Of a stretch of DNA of 48,027 bases, positions 1 to 9,497 are shown one piece after another; the stretch's first letter is position 1; the number at the start of each line of letters is the position of its first letter. The notes below the pieces were generated by a model, which saw only the letters and a list, made by a program, of their open reading frames with translations, was not told the origin of the DNA and searched no databases. The translations under genes and the position numbers were made by a program. This DNA is from an uncultured Bacteroidales bacterium (GTDB lineage Bacteria; Bacteroidota; Bacteroidia; Bacteroidales; P3), in NCBI GenBank assembly GCA_900317955.1, contig ONIP01000020.1, positions 1 through 48,027 on the forward strand, read 5' to 3'.

Positions 1-617
1 CAAAAGGAATTCTTCGTTGTGTTGTTGTAGGCGGAACTGGCGACAATGAAGTCGGGGCCAACTGCCACAGGGTTGTCGAACATCACTTCGTAGAGTGGCG
101 CGATGCGGCCATTCCATTCAATGGTATCCGGACCAAACCATCCACCGCGTCTGGGGGGAACGTGAATATAGCGGTGCGGGTTTTCCATCCGCCAGGGTGC
201 TGCAGCCAGTTTCAAAGGGACGAAGTGGGTGTCGGTACGAATGGGTTTTTGGTAGGTGTATAAGAAGACGGAGTCTGTTATCCGGTGGGCGACGACGGTG
301 TCGAGGGTGTTGGGTGTGTGCCTCATAAAGGCACACATGGCGACACCTGCAACCATTACCATGTGGTCGGTGTGGAAGTCCTTTCCTAAAATGTGGTTTG
401 CATCTCGGAGTTGATAGTATTCGATAGGTATGATAAAGTGAGGTGTAGGGGCAAAGCACCAATCGGAAGAGTCATCTGAGAACCAGTCCAGCGACGGTGG
501 GCAAAGGTAGTCGTCAGGCAGTGAGGTCAACGTGTCGCCCGTGGGACGCTGGGCTTGGAGGGTGCCGCTGATGGCTGCAAGGAAGATCGTTATCAGTGTT
601 AGGATGTTTCGTTTCAT
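1..617 (-). CDS. Secreted protein of unknown function (C-terminus beyond window)
   Basis: The frame is open from an ATG at 617 to the window edge, giving about 205 residues with no stop. It begins with a typical signal peptide: MKRN, then a hydrophobic run (ILTLITIFLAAISGT) and a likely cleavage after LQAQ. The mature part is rich in Trp, Pro, His and Asp and contains a PPRRGGWFGPDT stretch. I do not recognise a family. A good leftward promoter lies 90-120 bases upstream, which supports this start. The protein is probably exported to the periplasm or surface. Any C-terminal sorting tail would lie outside the window. Confidence 0.7.
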   Translation of the reverse strand, partial: MKRNILTLITIFLAAISGTLQAQRPTGDTLTSLPDDYLCPPSLDWFSDDSSDWCFAPTPHFIIPIEYYQLRDANHILGKDFHTDHMVMVAGVAMCAFMRHTPNTLDTVVAHRITDSVFLYTYQKPIRTDTHFVPLKLAAAPWRMENPHRYIHVPPRRGGWFGPDTIEWNGRIAPLYEVMFDNPVAVGPDFIVASSAYNNTTKNSF

Positions 618-708
618 GGTGGTTGTTTGGTAATTAGATATTTATTAAAATTGTTTAATTGGTTGTAAATATATGTATTATGCGATGGCTAAAAATGGTT
701 TTATAATG

Positions 709-740
709 CAAAAGTACGATATGTTTTTGATAATTGCAAA
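709..740 (-). promoter_or_regulatory. Bacteroidetes-type promoter for the truncated secreted gene
   Basis: Read on the minus strand, TTTG (740-737) and TACTTTTG (716-709) match the -33 TTTG and -7 TAnnTTTG elements with a 20-base gap. The start codon at 617 would follow a leader of about 85-90 bases. Confidence 0.6.
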
Positions 741-766
741 TTGTTTTGTATTTTTTTTTGAATGTT

Positions 767-799
767 TTCTTGCCATGTGGGAAAATAGTTGTATCTTTG
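767..799 (+). promoter_or_regulatory. Bacteroidetes-type promoter for yhhQ-queF
   Basis: TATCTTTG at 792-799 matches the -7 consensus TAnnTTTG. TTCTTG at 767-772 lies 19 bases upstream as an approximate -33 element. The transcript would start near 805, just before the riboswitch-like leader. Confidence 0.6.
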
Positions 800-818
800 C
801 AGCCGAATTATTAACCAC

Positions 819-852
819 AGGGGTCCTTGACAACCCCCTTTAACAAAACAAG
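819..852 (+). ncRNA. preQ1-I riboswitch
   Basis: The leader of yhhQ has the layout of a compact preQ1 class I aptamer. Stem P1 pairs AGGGG (819-823) with CCCCT (835-839). The loop (824-834) ends with the C (834) that would contact preQ1. An A-rich tail, TTTAACAAAACAAG (839-852), can fold back so that AAG (850-852) pairs with CTT (826-828) of the loop. From memory, the tail closely matches that of the Thermoanaerobacter tengcongensis preQ1-I RNA. The gene starts only 4 bases after the pseudoknot, so control is probably at translation initiation. The next genes (queuosine precursor transporter, QueF) fit the ligand. Confidence 0.85.
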
Positions 853-856
853 AAAG

Positions 857-1528
857 ATGAAGAATAAAACGCATGAAGTGAGCGTGTTGTTCTATGTAAT
901 GGCAACATTGTTCACGACCTGCCTGATGGCAGCAAATCTTTTTGCATTAAAGCAATTTTCGTTAGGGCCGGCACATTTCACGGGTGCTTTGCTGGTGTTT
1001 CCGCTCAGTTATATCATCAATGATGTGGTGGCTGAGGTGTGGGGATTCCGCAGGGCGCGGATGTTGATATGGGTGGCTTTTGCCATGAACTTTTTGTTTG
1101 TGCTGCTCGGAGCACTGGTAGATGTGCTACCCGGCGAGGGCATGAATGTGGAGGCGTTCCATTCTATTTTTGGATTGGCTCCGAGGGTGGCGATAGCCTC
1201 GTTTCTGGCGTTTTTGGTGGGTTCGTTTATGAATGCCATGGTGATGTCGAAGATGAAGGTGCGCTCGGAGGGCAAGCGGTTTGCACTGCGCGCGGTGTTG
1301 AGCACTCTTGCCGGCGAGGCTTGTGATTCGGTGATTTTCTTTCCCATAGCCCTGGCAGGAGTGGTGGAGTGGAGTATGATGCCTACCTTTGTGCTGTGGC
1401 AGGTGGGATTGAAGACCCTGTATGAGTTGCTGGTGTTGCCAGTTACGGTGAGAGTGGTACGCATGGTGAAGAGGCACGAGGGTGTGGATGTGTATGACAA
1501 GGGTCTTCGTTACAGTATTTTTAAATAA
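857..1528 (+). CDS. yhhQ: Queuosine precursor transporter (YhhQ/VUT family)
   Basis: This is a 223-residue integral membrane protein with about six hydrophobic segments, starting at MKNKTHEVS. It belongs by appearance to the VUT_1/YhhQ family, which imports queuosine precursors such as preQ0 and preQ1. Family-like features are the AANLFALKQF segment after TM1 and the SYIINDVVAEVWGFRRAR motif between TM2 and TM3. I chose ATG at 857 because an in-frame TTG at 827 lies inside the preQ1 aptamer. The next gene, queF, follows after 33 bases and makes preQ1, so import and synthesis of the same tRNA-modification precursor share one transcript, which the upstream riboswitch would shut down when preQ1 is plentiful. 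Confidence 0.9.
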   Translation: MKNKTHEVSVLFYVMATLFTTCLMAANLFALKQFSLGPAHFTGALLVFPLSYIINDVVAEVWGFRRARMLIWVAFAMNFLFVLLGALVDVLPGEGMNVEAFHSIFGLAPRVAIASFLAFLVGSFMNAMVMSKMKVRSEGKRFALRAVLSTLAGEACDSVIFFPIALAGVVEWSMMPTFVLWQVGLKTLYELLVLPVTVRVVRMVKRHEGVDVYDKGLRYSIFK

Positions 1529-1561
1529 GAAATAGATGCCGGCAGCGCCGACAATGATGCC

Positions 1562-2023
1562 ATGGACAGAGAAAAAGACAATTTGCAGCAGTTGGGGCAC
1601 AAGGTGCCTTACAGGACGAATTATGCCCCCGAGGTATTGGAGGCTTTTGAGAACCGCCACCCGGAGCATGACTACTGGGTGGAGTTCTTATGCCCCGAGT
1701 TTACGACGCTGTGCCCGATAACGGGACAGCCGGATTTTGCCGAGATTCGCATCATGTATATCCCCGACGAGCGGATGGTGGAGAGCAAGAGCTTGAAGCT
1801 GTATTTGTTTTCGTTCCGCAACCACGGGGATTTCCATGAGGACTGCGTGAACATTATACTGAAGGATTTGGTGCGTCTGATGGCACCCCGTTATATTGAG
1901 GTGACGGGGATTTTCACTCCCCGAGGAGGGATAGCCATACACCCGTATGTGAATTACGGCAAGCCCGGTACAAAATACGAGGCGATGGCTGAGCACAGGC
2001 GAATGAATTACCGCCTGCCATAG
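1562..2023 (+). CDS. queF: NADPH-dependent 7-cyano-7-deazaguanine reductase QueF
   Basis: QueF reduces the nitrile of preQ0 to the aminomethyl of preQ1 with two NADPH, the step before insertion into tRNA anticodons. The 153-residue length fits the short, unimodular (YkvM-type) QueF. Visible hallmarks are the active-site cysteine in [13 protein letters not shown], the QueF signature [16 protein letters not shown], and the C-terminal [13 protein letters not shown] segment. The start at MDREKD is preferred to nearby upstream ATGs because the family-like sequence (NLQQLG) begins right after it. It is in an operon with yhhQ. Confidence 0.95.
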   Translation: MDREKDNLQQLGHKVPYRTNYAPEVLEAFENRHPEHDYWVEFLCPEFTTLCPITGQPDFAEIRIMYIPDERMVESKSLKLYLFSFRNHGDFHEDCVNIILKDLVRLMAPRYIEVTGIFTPRGGIAIHPYVNYGKPGTKYEAMAEHRRMNYRLP

Positions 2024-2064
2024 AAGGGGACATGAGTTTTTTTTGATTAAAGTGACAAAAAAAG

Positions 2065-2095
2065 TTTGCCATATCAAAAAAAGTTAGTATCTTTG
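2065..2095 (+). promoter_or_regulatory. Bacteroidetes-type promoter for rpmE2
   Basis: TTTG at 2065-2068 and TATCTTTG at 2088-2095 match the -33 and -7 consensus with a 19-base gap. The leader to the rpmE2 start is about 110 bases, has no recognised structure, and leaves room for autogenous control. Confidence 0.7.
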
Positions 2096-2209
2096 CAAAC
2101 TCAAAAACAGGGCAAAAAGGCCTTGGAAAAGTAGAATAAAGTAAGATAAAATAAATATTAACAATCGTTTACGAGCCACTGCTTAAAACGGCAAAAAGAA
2201 TCCAAGAAG

Positions 2210-2467
2210 ATGAAAAAAGGTATCCATCCCGAGAATTACAGACTGGTTGTGTTTAAAGACATGTCCAACGACAACATGATTTTGACTAAAAGTTGCGCAG
2301 CAACAAAAGAGACCGTGACTTTTACCGATGGCAATGAGTATCCTGTTGTGAAGTTGGAAATCTCGAACACTTCCCATCCTTTCTTTACCGGCAAACTGAA
2401 ACTGGTTGACACGGCCGGCCGCGTCGACAAGTTCATGAGCAAGTACAAGAAATATGCTAAGAAGTAA
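2210..2467 (+). CDS. rpmE2: 50S ribosomal protein L31 type B
   Basis: This 85-residue protein is the zinc-free L31 paralogue: it starts [17 protein letters not shown] and carries the family motif [11 protein letters not shown] followed by DTAGRVDKF. The CxxC zinc ligands of type A L31 are absent (the single Cys is in TKSCAA). It sits in the large subunit at the inter-subunit bridge. It is a monocistronic unit with its own promoter and a strong terminator. Confidence 0.95.
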   Translation: MKKGIHPENYRLVVFKDMSNDNMILTKSCAATKETVTFTDGNEYPVVKLEISNTSHPFFTGKLKLVDTAGRVDKFMSKYKKYAKK

Positions 2468-2489
2468 TTTGTTTTAGGTTTTTAGATTA

Positions 2490-2520
2490 AAGCTCCTGTC
2501 GCAAGGCAGGGGCTTTTTTT
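2490..2520 (+). terminator. Rho-independent terminator of rpmE2
   Basis: AAGCTCCTG (2490-2498) pairs with CAGGGGCTT (2507-2515) through nine pairs including one U-G, with an 8-base loop, followed by a T run to about 2521. It lies 23 bases after the rpmE2 stop. Confidence 0.85.
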
Positions 2521-2617
2521 ATATGGGGTATGGATGGTTGGGAATGGCGGTAAACGATGGCTTGCCGCCGGGATGTGTTGAGCGGCGGTGGACAGGGAGC
2601 GGGGCGACGGGAGGGAC

Positions 2618-5479
2618 TCAGTCGGCGAGCCAGCGGTACATGATTTCGATGGGGTGGAAGGCGTGGATGCCGGTGCCGTCGAGGATTTGCTGGCGGCAGG
2701 AGGTGCCTGGAGCGGCGACGAGGGTGGGGGTGGTGTCGCCGGGGTTGTCGTGCGGGGTGGCGACGGCACGGCGCAGCGTGGGGAAGAGGAGCATCTCGCC
2801 GATGGCGATGGAGGTTTGGTAGTGTTCTTTCTCGTAGCCGAAGGAGCCGGCCATGCCACAGCAGCTGGAGGGGACGATGTGGAGTCGGCAGCCTTTGAGC
2901 AGGCGGAGCATGGCAGCGGTTTTTTCGATGCCGACGAGGGATTTTTGGTGGCAGTGGCCGTGGAGCCAGATGTTGAGGGGCTGGGCACTGAATTGTTCGG
3001 GACGGATGTTGCCCCGGGCGACTTCGCGCATGATGAATTCGTCGAAGAGGAGACAGTTGGAGGCGAGACGGGTGGCGTCGTCACGCAGTTGGGGCGGGAC
3101 GAGGTCGGGGTATTCGTCGCGGAAGGAGAGGATGCAGCTGGGTTCGATGCCGACGAGGGGGGCGTCGTCGGTGACGAGGTTGCGGAGTTTGAGGACGTTT
3201 TTGCGGGCGAATTTGGCAGCGAGGTGGAGGCATCCTTTGGAGATGGAGGCACGGCCGCTTTCGACATGGTCGGGGATGATGACTTGATAGCCGAGGGCGG
3301 TGAGGAGACGGGCGAAGGTGAGGCCGAGTTCGGCTTCCTGGAGGTTGGTGAATTCGTCGGCGAAGAGGTATACTTTGCGCGTGGGCTGGGCGGAGGGTTT
3401 GATTTTCTTGACGAGTTGGCGCATGGTGCGCGGAGAGAGGGAGGGGATGGCACGTTCGGGGGCGAAGGAGACGATGCGTTTGATGATGGCTGAGGTCCAG
3501 GGGGTGGAGGCAAAGAAGTTGTAGATGGGGTAGACGAAGTGGCCGAGGTTTTCGATCATGGCCATGCGGGCCACCATCCAGCTGCGGAAGGGGGTGCCGT
3601 GGCGGTCGTAAAGCATTTGCAAGACTTGGGCACGGATGCGTGTCATGTCGACGTTGGAGGGGCATTCGCCTTTGCAGCCTTTGCAGGCGAGGCAGCTGTA
3701 GAGTACTTCTTTGAGCAGAGGGGAGGGGTCGGAATGGTCGGGGAGGCCACGGGTGAGGATTTCGCGCAGGATGTTGGCGCGGGCGCGGGTGGAGAGGAGT
3801 TCGTCGTGGGATTGTTTGAAGGAGGGGCACATGGTGCCGCCGATGGCATTGCTTTTGCGGCAGTCGCCGGCGCCGTTGCATTGCTCGATGCTGCACATGA
3901 GGTCCCGGTCGTGGCAGAGGTAGGTTTGGTTGAGGTCGTAGCGGAGTGAGGTGTCCATGGGCGGGGCGTCGACAATTTTGTGGAGGTTGAAGACGCCGTC
4001 GGGATCCCAGCATTGTTTGACCTGGCGCATGAGCTGGTAGACGGGGTCGCCGTAGATTAGGGGTATAAATTCGCCGCGGAGACGGCCGTCGCCGTGTTCG
4101 CCGCTGAGGCTGCCGTGGTGTTTACGGACAAGGAGTGCGGTTTCGTGGGCGACTTGGCGGAAGAGTTGGCGGTCGCGGGGCTCTTTGATGTTGAGGATGG
4201 GGCGGAGATGGAGTTCGCCGGTGCTGATATGGCCGTAGTAGACGCATTCGAGTCCAAGGCGTTGCATCATCTGCTGGAAGTCGTCGAGATATTGTGGCAG
4301 GCGTTCGGGGGCGACGGCGGTGTCTTCGATGACGCCGATGGGTTTGTTGTCGCCTTTGACACCGGTGAGGACGCCGAGACCGGCTTTGCGGAGCGCCCAG
4401 ACACGGCTGATGTCGGAGCCGAAGACACGGCTGCAGTGGTAGGCGAGGCCTTGGTCGAGGAGTTCCCGCTCGAGGGCGTCGGCATTGCGTTCCATGTCGT
4501 CGCCGTTGAATTCGGCTATAAGGAGTGCGGCGGGTTCGCCTTGGATGAAGAAACGGTTGCGGTCCTGGGTGCGGTTGTTGCGGCAGAGTTCGAGGATTTT
4601 GCCGTCCATGAGTTCGACGGCCACGGGGTTGTGGCGCAGGGCGACGAGGTTGGCGTGGTAGCTTTGGGGGAGGGAGTGGCAGTGGGCGCAGAGTACCATT
4701 TGCTGTTGGGAGGGGAGGGGGTCGAGGGATAGTTTGACGGCGGTGATGAAGCAGAGGGTGCCTTCACTGCCACAGATGAGTTTGCAGAGGTCGACGGAGT
4801 CGGTCGGGGCGGGGGTGCCGGGTAGTGCGCTGAGGGCGGGGTTGAGGGCTTCGTCGATGGCGTAGCCGCAACTACGGCGACGGAGGGAGGGGTCGGGGAA
4901 GTTGTCGGCGATGAGTTGACGTATGGCGGGGTCGGCGGCCCAGCCTTCAAGTTGGGCGTAAATCTTGTCGAGGAGGGGGCTGCCGTTGCGGTCGGCGGTG
5001 GAGAAGGGGGTGCCGTCGCTGAGGAGACCTTTGATTTCGAGGACGTGATGACGGGTGCTGCCGTAGACAAGGGAGTGGGTGCCGCAGGAGTTGTTGCCGA
5101 CCATGCCGCCGATGCAGCAACGGTTGCTGGTGGAGGTTTCGGGACTGAAGAAGAGGCCGTGGGGTTTGAGGAAGAGGTTGAGTTCGTCGCGGACGACACC
5201 GGGTTCAACCCAGACCCAGCGTTCCTGGGTGTTGACCTCGAGGATGTGGTTGAAATGGCGGCTGATGTCGACGACGATGCCGTTGCCGACTACCTGGCCG
5301 GCGATGCTGGTGCCACCGGCACGGGGAATGAGGTGGGTGCCTTGGCGACGCGCTTCGGCTATGAGCTCTTGAAGGTCGGATTCGTTGGCAGGATAGGCTA
5401 CGGCCTTGGGAATTTCGCGGTAGGCGGAGGCGTCGGTAGCATAGGCAAGGAGATGGAGGAGGTCGGTGTGGAGGGTCAT
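2618..5479 (-). CDS. YdiJ-like FAD/Fe-S 2-hydroxyacid dehydrogenase (D-2-hydroxyglutarate or D-lactate type)
   Basis: This 953-residue multidomain flavoprotein contains, in order: an FAD-binding PCMH/FAD_binding_4 domain (about 25-210; PRAGGTSIAGQVVG), an FAD-oxidase C domain (about 250-500; SGEHGDGRLRGEF), a ferredoxin-like pair of cysteine clusters (about 535-620; EQCNGAGDCRK...MCPSF and SCLACKGCKGECPSN), and a CCG/heterodisulfide-reductase-like domain near the C-terminus (HGHCHQK...PSSCCGMAGSFG). The whole layout matches E. coli YdiJ, reported as a D-2-hydroxyglutarate dehydrogenase; related proteins are D-lactate dehydrogenases, so the substrate is inferred. Such enzymes pass electrons via Fe-S clusters to the respiratory chain. 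The gene starts 12 bases after the wbpI stop, so it is probably the last gene of the wbp operon. That suggests it re-oxidises 2-hydroxyglutarate made by WbpB. Confidence 0.85.
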   Translation of the reverse strand: MTLHTDLLHLLAYATDASAYREIPKAVAYPANESDLQELIAEARRQGTHLIPRAGGTSIAGQVVGNGIVVDISRHFNHILEVNTQERWVWVEPGVVRDELNLFLKPHGLFFSPETSTSNRCCIGGMVGNNSCGTHSLVYGSTRHHVLEIKGLLSDGTPFSTADRNGSPLLDKIYAQLEGWAADPAIRQLIADNFPDPSLRRRSCGYAIDEALNPALSALPGTPAPTDSVDLCKLICGSEGTLCFITAVKLSLDPLPSQQQMVLCAHCHSLPQSYHANLVALRHNPVAVELMDGKILELCRNNRTQDRNRFFIQGEPAALLIAEFNGDDMERNADALERELLDQGLAYHCSRVFGSDISRVWALRKAGLGVLTGVKGDNKPIGVIEDTAVAPERLPQYLDDFQQMMQRLGLECVYYGHISTGELHLRPILNIKEPRDRQLFRQVAHETALLVRKHHGSLSGEHGDGRLRGEFIPLIYGDPVYQLMRQVKQCWDPDGVFNLHKIVDAPPMDTSLRYDLNQTYLCHDRDLMCSIEQCNGAGDCRKSNAIGGTMCPSFKQSHDELLSTRARANILREILTRGLPDHSDPSPLLKEVLYSCLACKGCKGECPSNVDMTRIRAQVLQMLYDRHGTPFRSWMVARMAMIENLGHFVYPIYNFFASTPWTSAIIKRIVSFAPERAIPSLSPRTMRQLVKKIKPSAQPTRKVYLFADEFTNLQEAELGLTFARLLTALGYQVIIPDHVESGRASISKGCLHLAAKFARKNVLKLRNLVTDDAPLVGIEPSCILSFRDEYPDLVPPQLRDDATRLASNCLLFDEFIMREVARGNIRPEQFSAQPLNIWLHGHCHQKSLVGIEKTAAMLRLLKGCRLHIVPSSCCGMAGSFGYEKEHYQTSIAIGEMLLFPTLRRAVATPHDNPGDTTPTLVAAPGTSCRQQILDGTGIHAFHPIEIMYRWLAD

Positions 5480-5491
5480 GGCTGGCAGGGA

Positions 5492-6625
5492 TTAATAGTC
5501 TAATATGGTTTGGAGGATTTTTTCGGCTGCATGGGCGTCGCCAAAGAGGTGGGGGAAGTGGACGGGGTGGTCGATGAGCTGGCGGTAGGCGGATACGATG
5601 CGGTTGTAGTCGGCATCGGCGATAATGCCTGCGCCGTGGTTGACGATTTCGACCCATTCGGTTTCGGGACGCAGGATGACGCAGGGCTTTTCGAAGAAGA
5701 AGGCTTCTTTCTGCACACCGCCACTGTCGGTCATGACAAGTTTTGCGTTTTGTTCAAGGACGCTGATGTCGAAGAACCCGGCAGGAGGTATGATGGAGAC
5801 GGGTGAGTTGTCGGTGGTGAGAGAGGGGAGGAGGGAAGGGGTGTTTTCGAGGATTTTTCGGGTGCGTGGATGGAGGGGGAGGACAATGCGGATGTTGTCT
5901 TGTTTTGCTATGTCGGTCAAGGCCTTGAGGATGGCTTGGAGGCGTTGCGGATTGTCGGTGTTGTTGTCGCGGTGGATGGTGGCGAGGATGTAGGCACCGG
6001 GCTGGAGGTTGAGGTCTTGCATGATGGTGCTGCGCTGGCTGGCGAGGGTGGCGAAGTACATGCTGTTGTCGTACATGACGTCACCACAGTTGCAAACACG
6101 GCGGTGTTTGCCGTTGCGGAAGGTGGCGGGGCTGTCGTTGAAGCCTTCGTGGCGGAGGTTGTCGACAGCAGTCTGGGTGGGGGCGAAGCAGATGCTGGAG
6201 AGTTGGTCGCAGACGATGCGGTTGATTTCTTCGGGCATGGCCATATTGAAGGAACGGAGACCGGCCTCGATATGGAACACAGGGACGTGGATTTTGGAGG
6301 CGGCCACGGCACCGGCGAGGGTGGAGTTGGTGTCGCCATAGAGGATGATGCCGTCGAAGGAGTGTTTTAGCAGCACTTCTTCTATGCCGCTGATCATGCG
6401 GGCGGTTTGTGAACCGTGGGAGCCAGAACCGACACCGAGGTTGAAGTCGGGCTGGGGAATGCCGAGTTCGTCGAAGAAGACTTGCGACATGTTGGCATCG
6501 TAATGCTGCCCGGTGTGGAGGATTTTTTCTTCAATCTGGGAGGGGAAAATATTTTTCACCGCACGGCTGATGGCTGCGGCCTTGATGATTTGGGGACGTG
6601 CCCCGATGATGGTAAGTATTTTCAT
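5492..6625 (-). CDS. wbpI: UDP-sugar 2-epimerase, WbpI-like (non-hydrolysing)
   Basis: This is a 377-residue member of the UDP-GlcNAc 2-epimerase fold. Motifs are MKILTIIGARPQIIKAA at the N-terminus, LYGDTNSTLAGA, HIEAGLRSFN-MAMPEEINR, and TDSGGVQKEAFFFEKPCV followed by TEWVEIV. The TEWVE version, rather than the TERPE of classical WecB, fits WbpI, which converts UDP-2,3-diacetamido-glucuronate to the manno epimer. The neighbours wbpA, wbpB and wbpE support this; plain UDP-GlcNAc 2-epimerase activity is the alternative. Its ATG overlaps the stop of a short upstream open frame (ATGA), and the YdiJ-like gene follows after 12 bases. Confidence 0.87.
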   Translation of the reverse strand: MKILTIIGARPQIIKAAAISRAVKNIFPSQIEEKILHTGQHYDANMSQVFFDELGIPQPDFNLGVGSGSHGSQTARMISGIEEVLLKHSFDGIILYGDTNSTLAGAVAASKIHVPVFHIEAGLRSFNMAMPEEINRIVCDQLSSICFAPTQTAVDNLRHEGFNDSPATFRNGKHRRVCNCGDVMYDNSMYFATLASQRSTIMQDLNLQPGAYILATIHRDNNTDNPQRLQAILKALTDIAKQDNIRIVLPLHPRTRKILENTPSLLPSLTTDNSPVSIIPPAGFFDISVLEQNAKLVMTDSGGVQKEAFFFEKPCVILRPETEWVEIVNHGAGIIADADYNRIVSAYRQLIDHPVHFPHLFGDAHAAEKILQTILDY

Positions 6626-6771
6626 GATATGGGTTTGCAGACTGCGTAGATGATTTGTTGGGAGAGAAAGGTGTAGTCAAGATGGAGAAGGGCTTGTTGC
6701 CTGCCTGAGAGGCCTGTGGTGCGGCGATGCTCGGTCTTGGGCAGGGCGATGGTAGAGAGGGCTCGGACCCC
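6622..6771 (-). pseudogene. Short open frame without start codon, overlapping the wbpI start
   Basis: Between wbpE and wbpI (about 170 bases) the minus strand holds 49 open codons after a TAA at 6774-6772. They read like real protein (ALPKTEHRRTTGLSG... LLHLDYTFLSQQIIYAVCK) and end in a TGA that overlaps the wbpI ATG. No ATG, GTG or TTG begins it, so it may be the tail of a deleted gene that was once coupled to wbpI. I do not recognise the family. It could be a chance open frame. Confidence 0.35.
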
Positions 6772-6796
6772 TTACGGGCTGTTTTCGGAAAAACGG

Positions 6797-7990
6797 TTAG
6801 ATGTTGCTGATAAGTTGCTCGGCTACAGTGCGAATCTCTTCACGAGTGAGGTAGGGGTGCATAGGCAGCGACAGAACACTCTTGGACAATTGCAAGGCGT
6901 TGGGAGTGAGGGCAAAACTATGCAGTTCCTTGAAGGCGGTCTGGCAGCTCATGGGTGTAGGATAGTAAACCATGGTGGGGATGCCTTTGGCTTTCAGCTT
7001 GGCCATCAGAACGTCGCGGTTGAAAGTTCCATTGCCAGAAGGAACGCTCAGCTGAATAGTATATTGCGCCCAACTGCTGGTATATCCTTCAGGAATATAG
7101 GGCGGGGTGATGCATATTTCTTTCTTTATGAACCGAGTCATGCCGCTGATGAGTTGGGTATAGTACTCTGCATAGCGGTTTACGTCGGACAGTTCGTGCT
7201 CTTTGAAAGCTTTGAATTTCACCCGCAGGATGGCGGCTTGCAGGGTGTCAAGACGCGAATTCAATCCGATGCGCACGTTGTCGTATTTATAACTGCCTTT
7301 GCCATGGACACGATAGGACTCTATCAGAGCAGCCCATTCGTCGTTGTCGGTAAAAACGGCGCCGCCGTCGCCATAGCATCCCAAGGGTTTTGCCGGGAAG
7401 AAGGATGTGGTAGCGATGTCACCAAAACTACAGGAGCGGCGCACGATGAACCCTTCGCCGTCGGGTTTTGGAAGTTTCACACTACCGCCAAAGCCCTGGG
7501 CACCATCCTCAATCAGGTACATTCCCTCGCGCTTGGTGATGGCCCGCAGCGCGGCAAAATCGGCAGGCAAGCCAAAGAGGTCGACTGCAATCACCGCCTT
7601 GGGACGGAGTGTCATATTGTCATGAACAGAGCGCACGGCGTCCTCCAGGCTCTTGGCGTCCATGTTGAAGGTTCGCGGGTCAACATCGACAAATACCGGG
7701 GTGGCACCTTCGAGCGATACCACTTCGGCACTGGCAAAAAAGGTAAAGTCTGGTACAAAAACAGCGTCGCCTTTACCAATCCCGAGTGCTTTTAAGGCAA
7801 GGGTAAGGGCGTCCGTTCCGTTGGCGCATGCCAAACAATGCTTCACGCCTACATATTCAGCCAACTCCCGTTCCAGCTCCTTCACCGGATTTCCCATAAT
7901 AAAGGCTCCCGAGGCTGCTACCTCGGTCATGGCCTGGTCAATATCCTGCTTAAGCGCAGCGTATTGTTTCTTTAAATCTCTGAATTCCAT
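6797..7990 (-). CDS. wbpE: UDP-3-keto-sugar aminotransferase, WbpE-like (DegT/DnrJ/EryC1)
   Basis: This is a 397-residue PLP-dependent sugar aminotransferase. Hallmarks are the start MEFRDLKKQYAALK, CANGTDALTLALKALG, IEDGAQGFGG, and TTSFFPAKPLGCYGDGGAV, where the Lys of the SFFPAKPLG motif is the expected PLP-Schiff-base residue. WbpE transfers an amino group from glutamate to UDP-3-keto-GlcNAcA, yielding UDP-GlcNAc(3NH2)A and 2-oxoglutarate. Overall resemblance to Pseudomonas WbpE is strong, and its expected partner WbpB is nearby. The gene lies between a glycosyltransferase pseudogene and the wbpI side of the operon. Confidence 0.9.
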   Translation of the reverse strand: MEFRDLKKQYAALKQDIDQAMTEVAASGAFIMGNPVKELERELAEYVGVKHCLACANGTDALTLALKALGIGKGDAVFVPDFTFFASAEVVSLEGATPVFVDVDPRTFNMDAKSLEDAVRSVHDNMTLRPKAVIAVDLFGLPADFAALRAITKREGMYLIEDGAQGFGGSVKLPKPDGEGFIVRRSCSFGDIATTSFFPAKPLGCYGDGGAVFTDNDEWAALIESYRVHGKGSYKYDNVRIGLNSRLDTLQAAILRVKFKAFKEHELSDVNRYAEYYTQLISGMTRFIKKEICITPPYIPEGYTSSWAQYTIQLSVPSGNGTFNRDVLMAKLKAKGIPTMVYYPTPMSCQTAFKELHSFALTPNALQLSKSVLSLPMHPYLTREEIRTVAEQLISNI

Positions 7991-8027
7991 ATCGAAAATA
8001 TAAAAAAACTATGTTTCTCTTTTATGT

Positions 8028-8464
8028 TCACTTCGGCAGCGAATTGTACAAACCGAACTGCTCTTGCCTCAGTGTTGCCCAGTTGTTGTGTTTCTTCACG
8101 GCTGTTCTTCCGTTTTCGCCTATCCAGTGAATCCACTCGGGATTGTCCAACAAGTAATTCACTGCTTTGGCAATGGCAAGAATATCATGCGGGTTCACAC
8201 AAATTTCGTACCCCTTCCCCTCCACAATCCAAGTGCCCTGTCCAAATACAGTTGCCTTTTCAGCCATTCCTGAGGCAGTTCTACGCCCCGCTCATACACT
8301 CCTTTACGTTCTCCGTCTGTCATGTTTGGTGGTATCACCTACACCTCGTAACAGGGCTTGCATGCCTTTTTGCGGTGACCTACCAGCGATACTCATTCTC
8401 TGTGGAATATGCACATAACATTAGCTGGGTGTGCACTCGCAACATGACATGCGCGAACACCCAT
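8028..8464 (-). pseudogene. Decayed family 4 glycosyltransferase
   Basis: The N-terminal part starts at ATG 8464 and reads MGVRACHVASAHPANVMCIF-HRE, then TGA (8395-8393), then VSLVGHRKKACKPCYEV, then TAG (8341-8339), then VIPPNMTDGERKGVYERGVE. This matches the start of GT4 enzymes (HVTSxHPxxDxRIF, AGYEVYVIxP) if the two stops replace Cys/Tyr-like codons. The C-terminal end continues in another frame (about 8250-8028): YEICVNPHDILAIAKAV-NYLL...GENGRTAVKKH, a typical GT4 tail. Together they cover about 140 codons of a normal 370, so the middle is deleted. The gene sits between wbpB and wbpE, where Pseudomonas carries wbpD. Confidence 0.8.
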
Positions 8465-8468
8465 GCGG

Positions 8469-9461
<993 letters not shown>

Positions 9462-9497
9462 TCAACTTTTTTCTTTTCAACGCGCTGGCTGCATCGA

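Noticed and set aside
2588..4732. Long rightward open frames opposite the YdiJ-like gene
   Set aside because: They are repetitive Gly/Glu/Val-rich mirror frames of a GC-rich gene with clear motifs on the other strand.
6716..7795. 359-codon rightward frame opposite wbpE
   Set aside because: The leftward frame encodes a full aminotransferase with recognisable motifs; this one has no family features.
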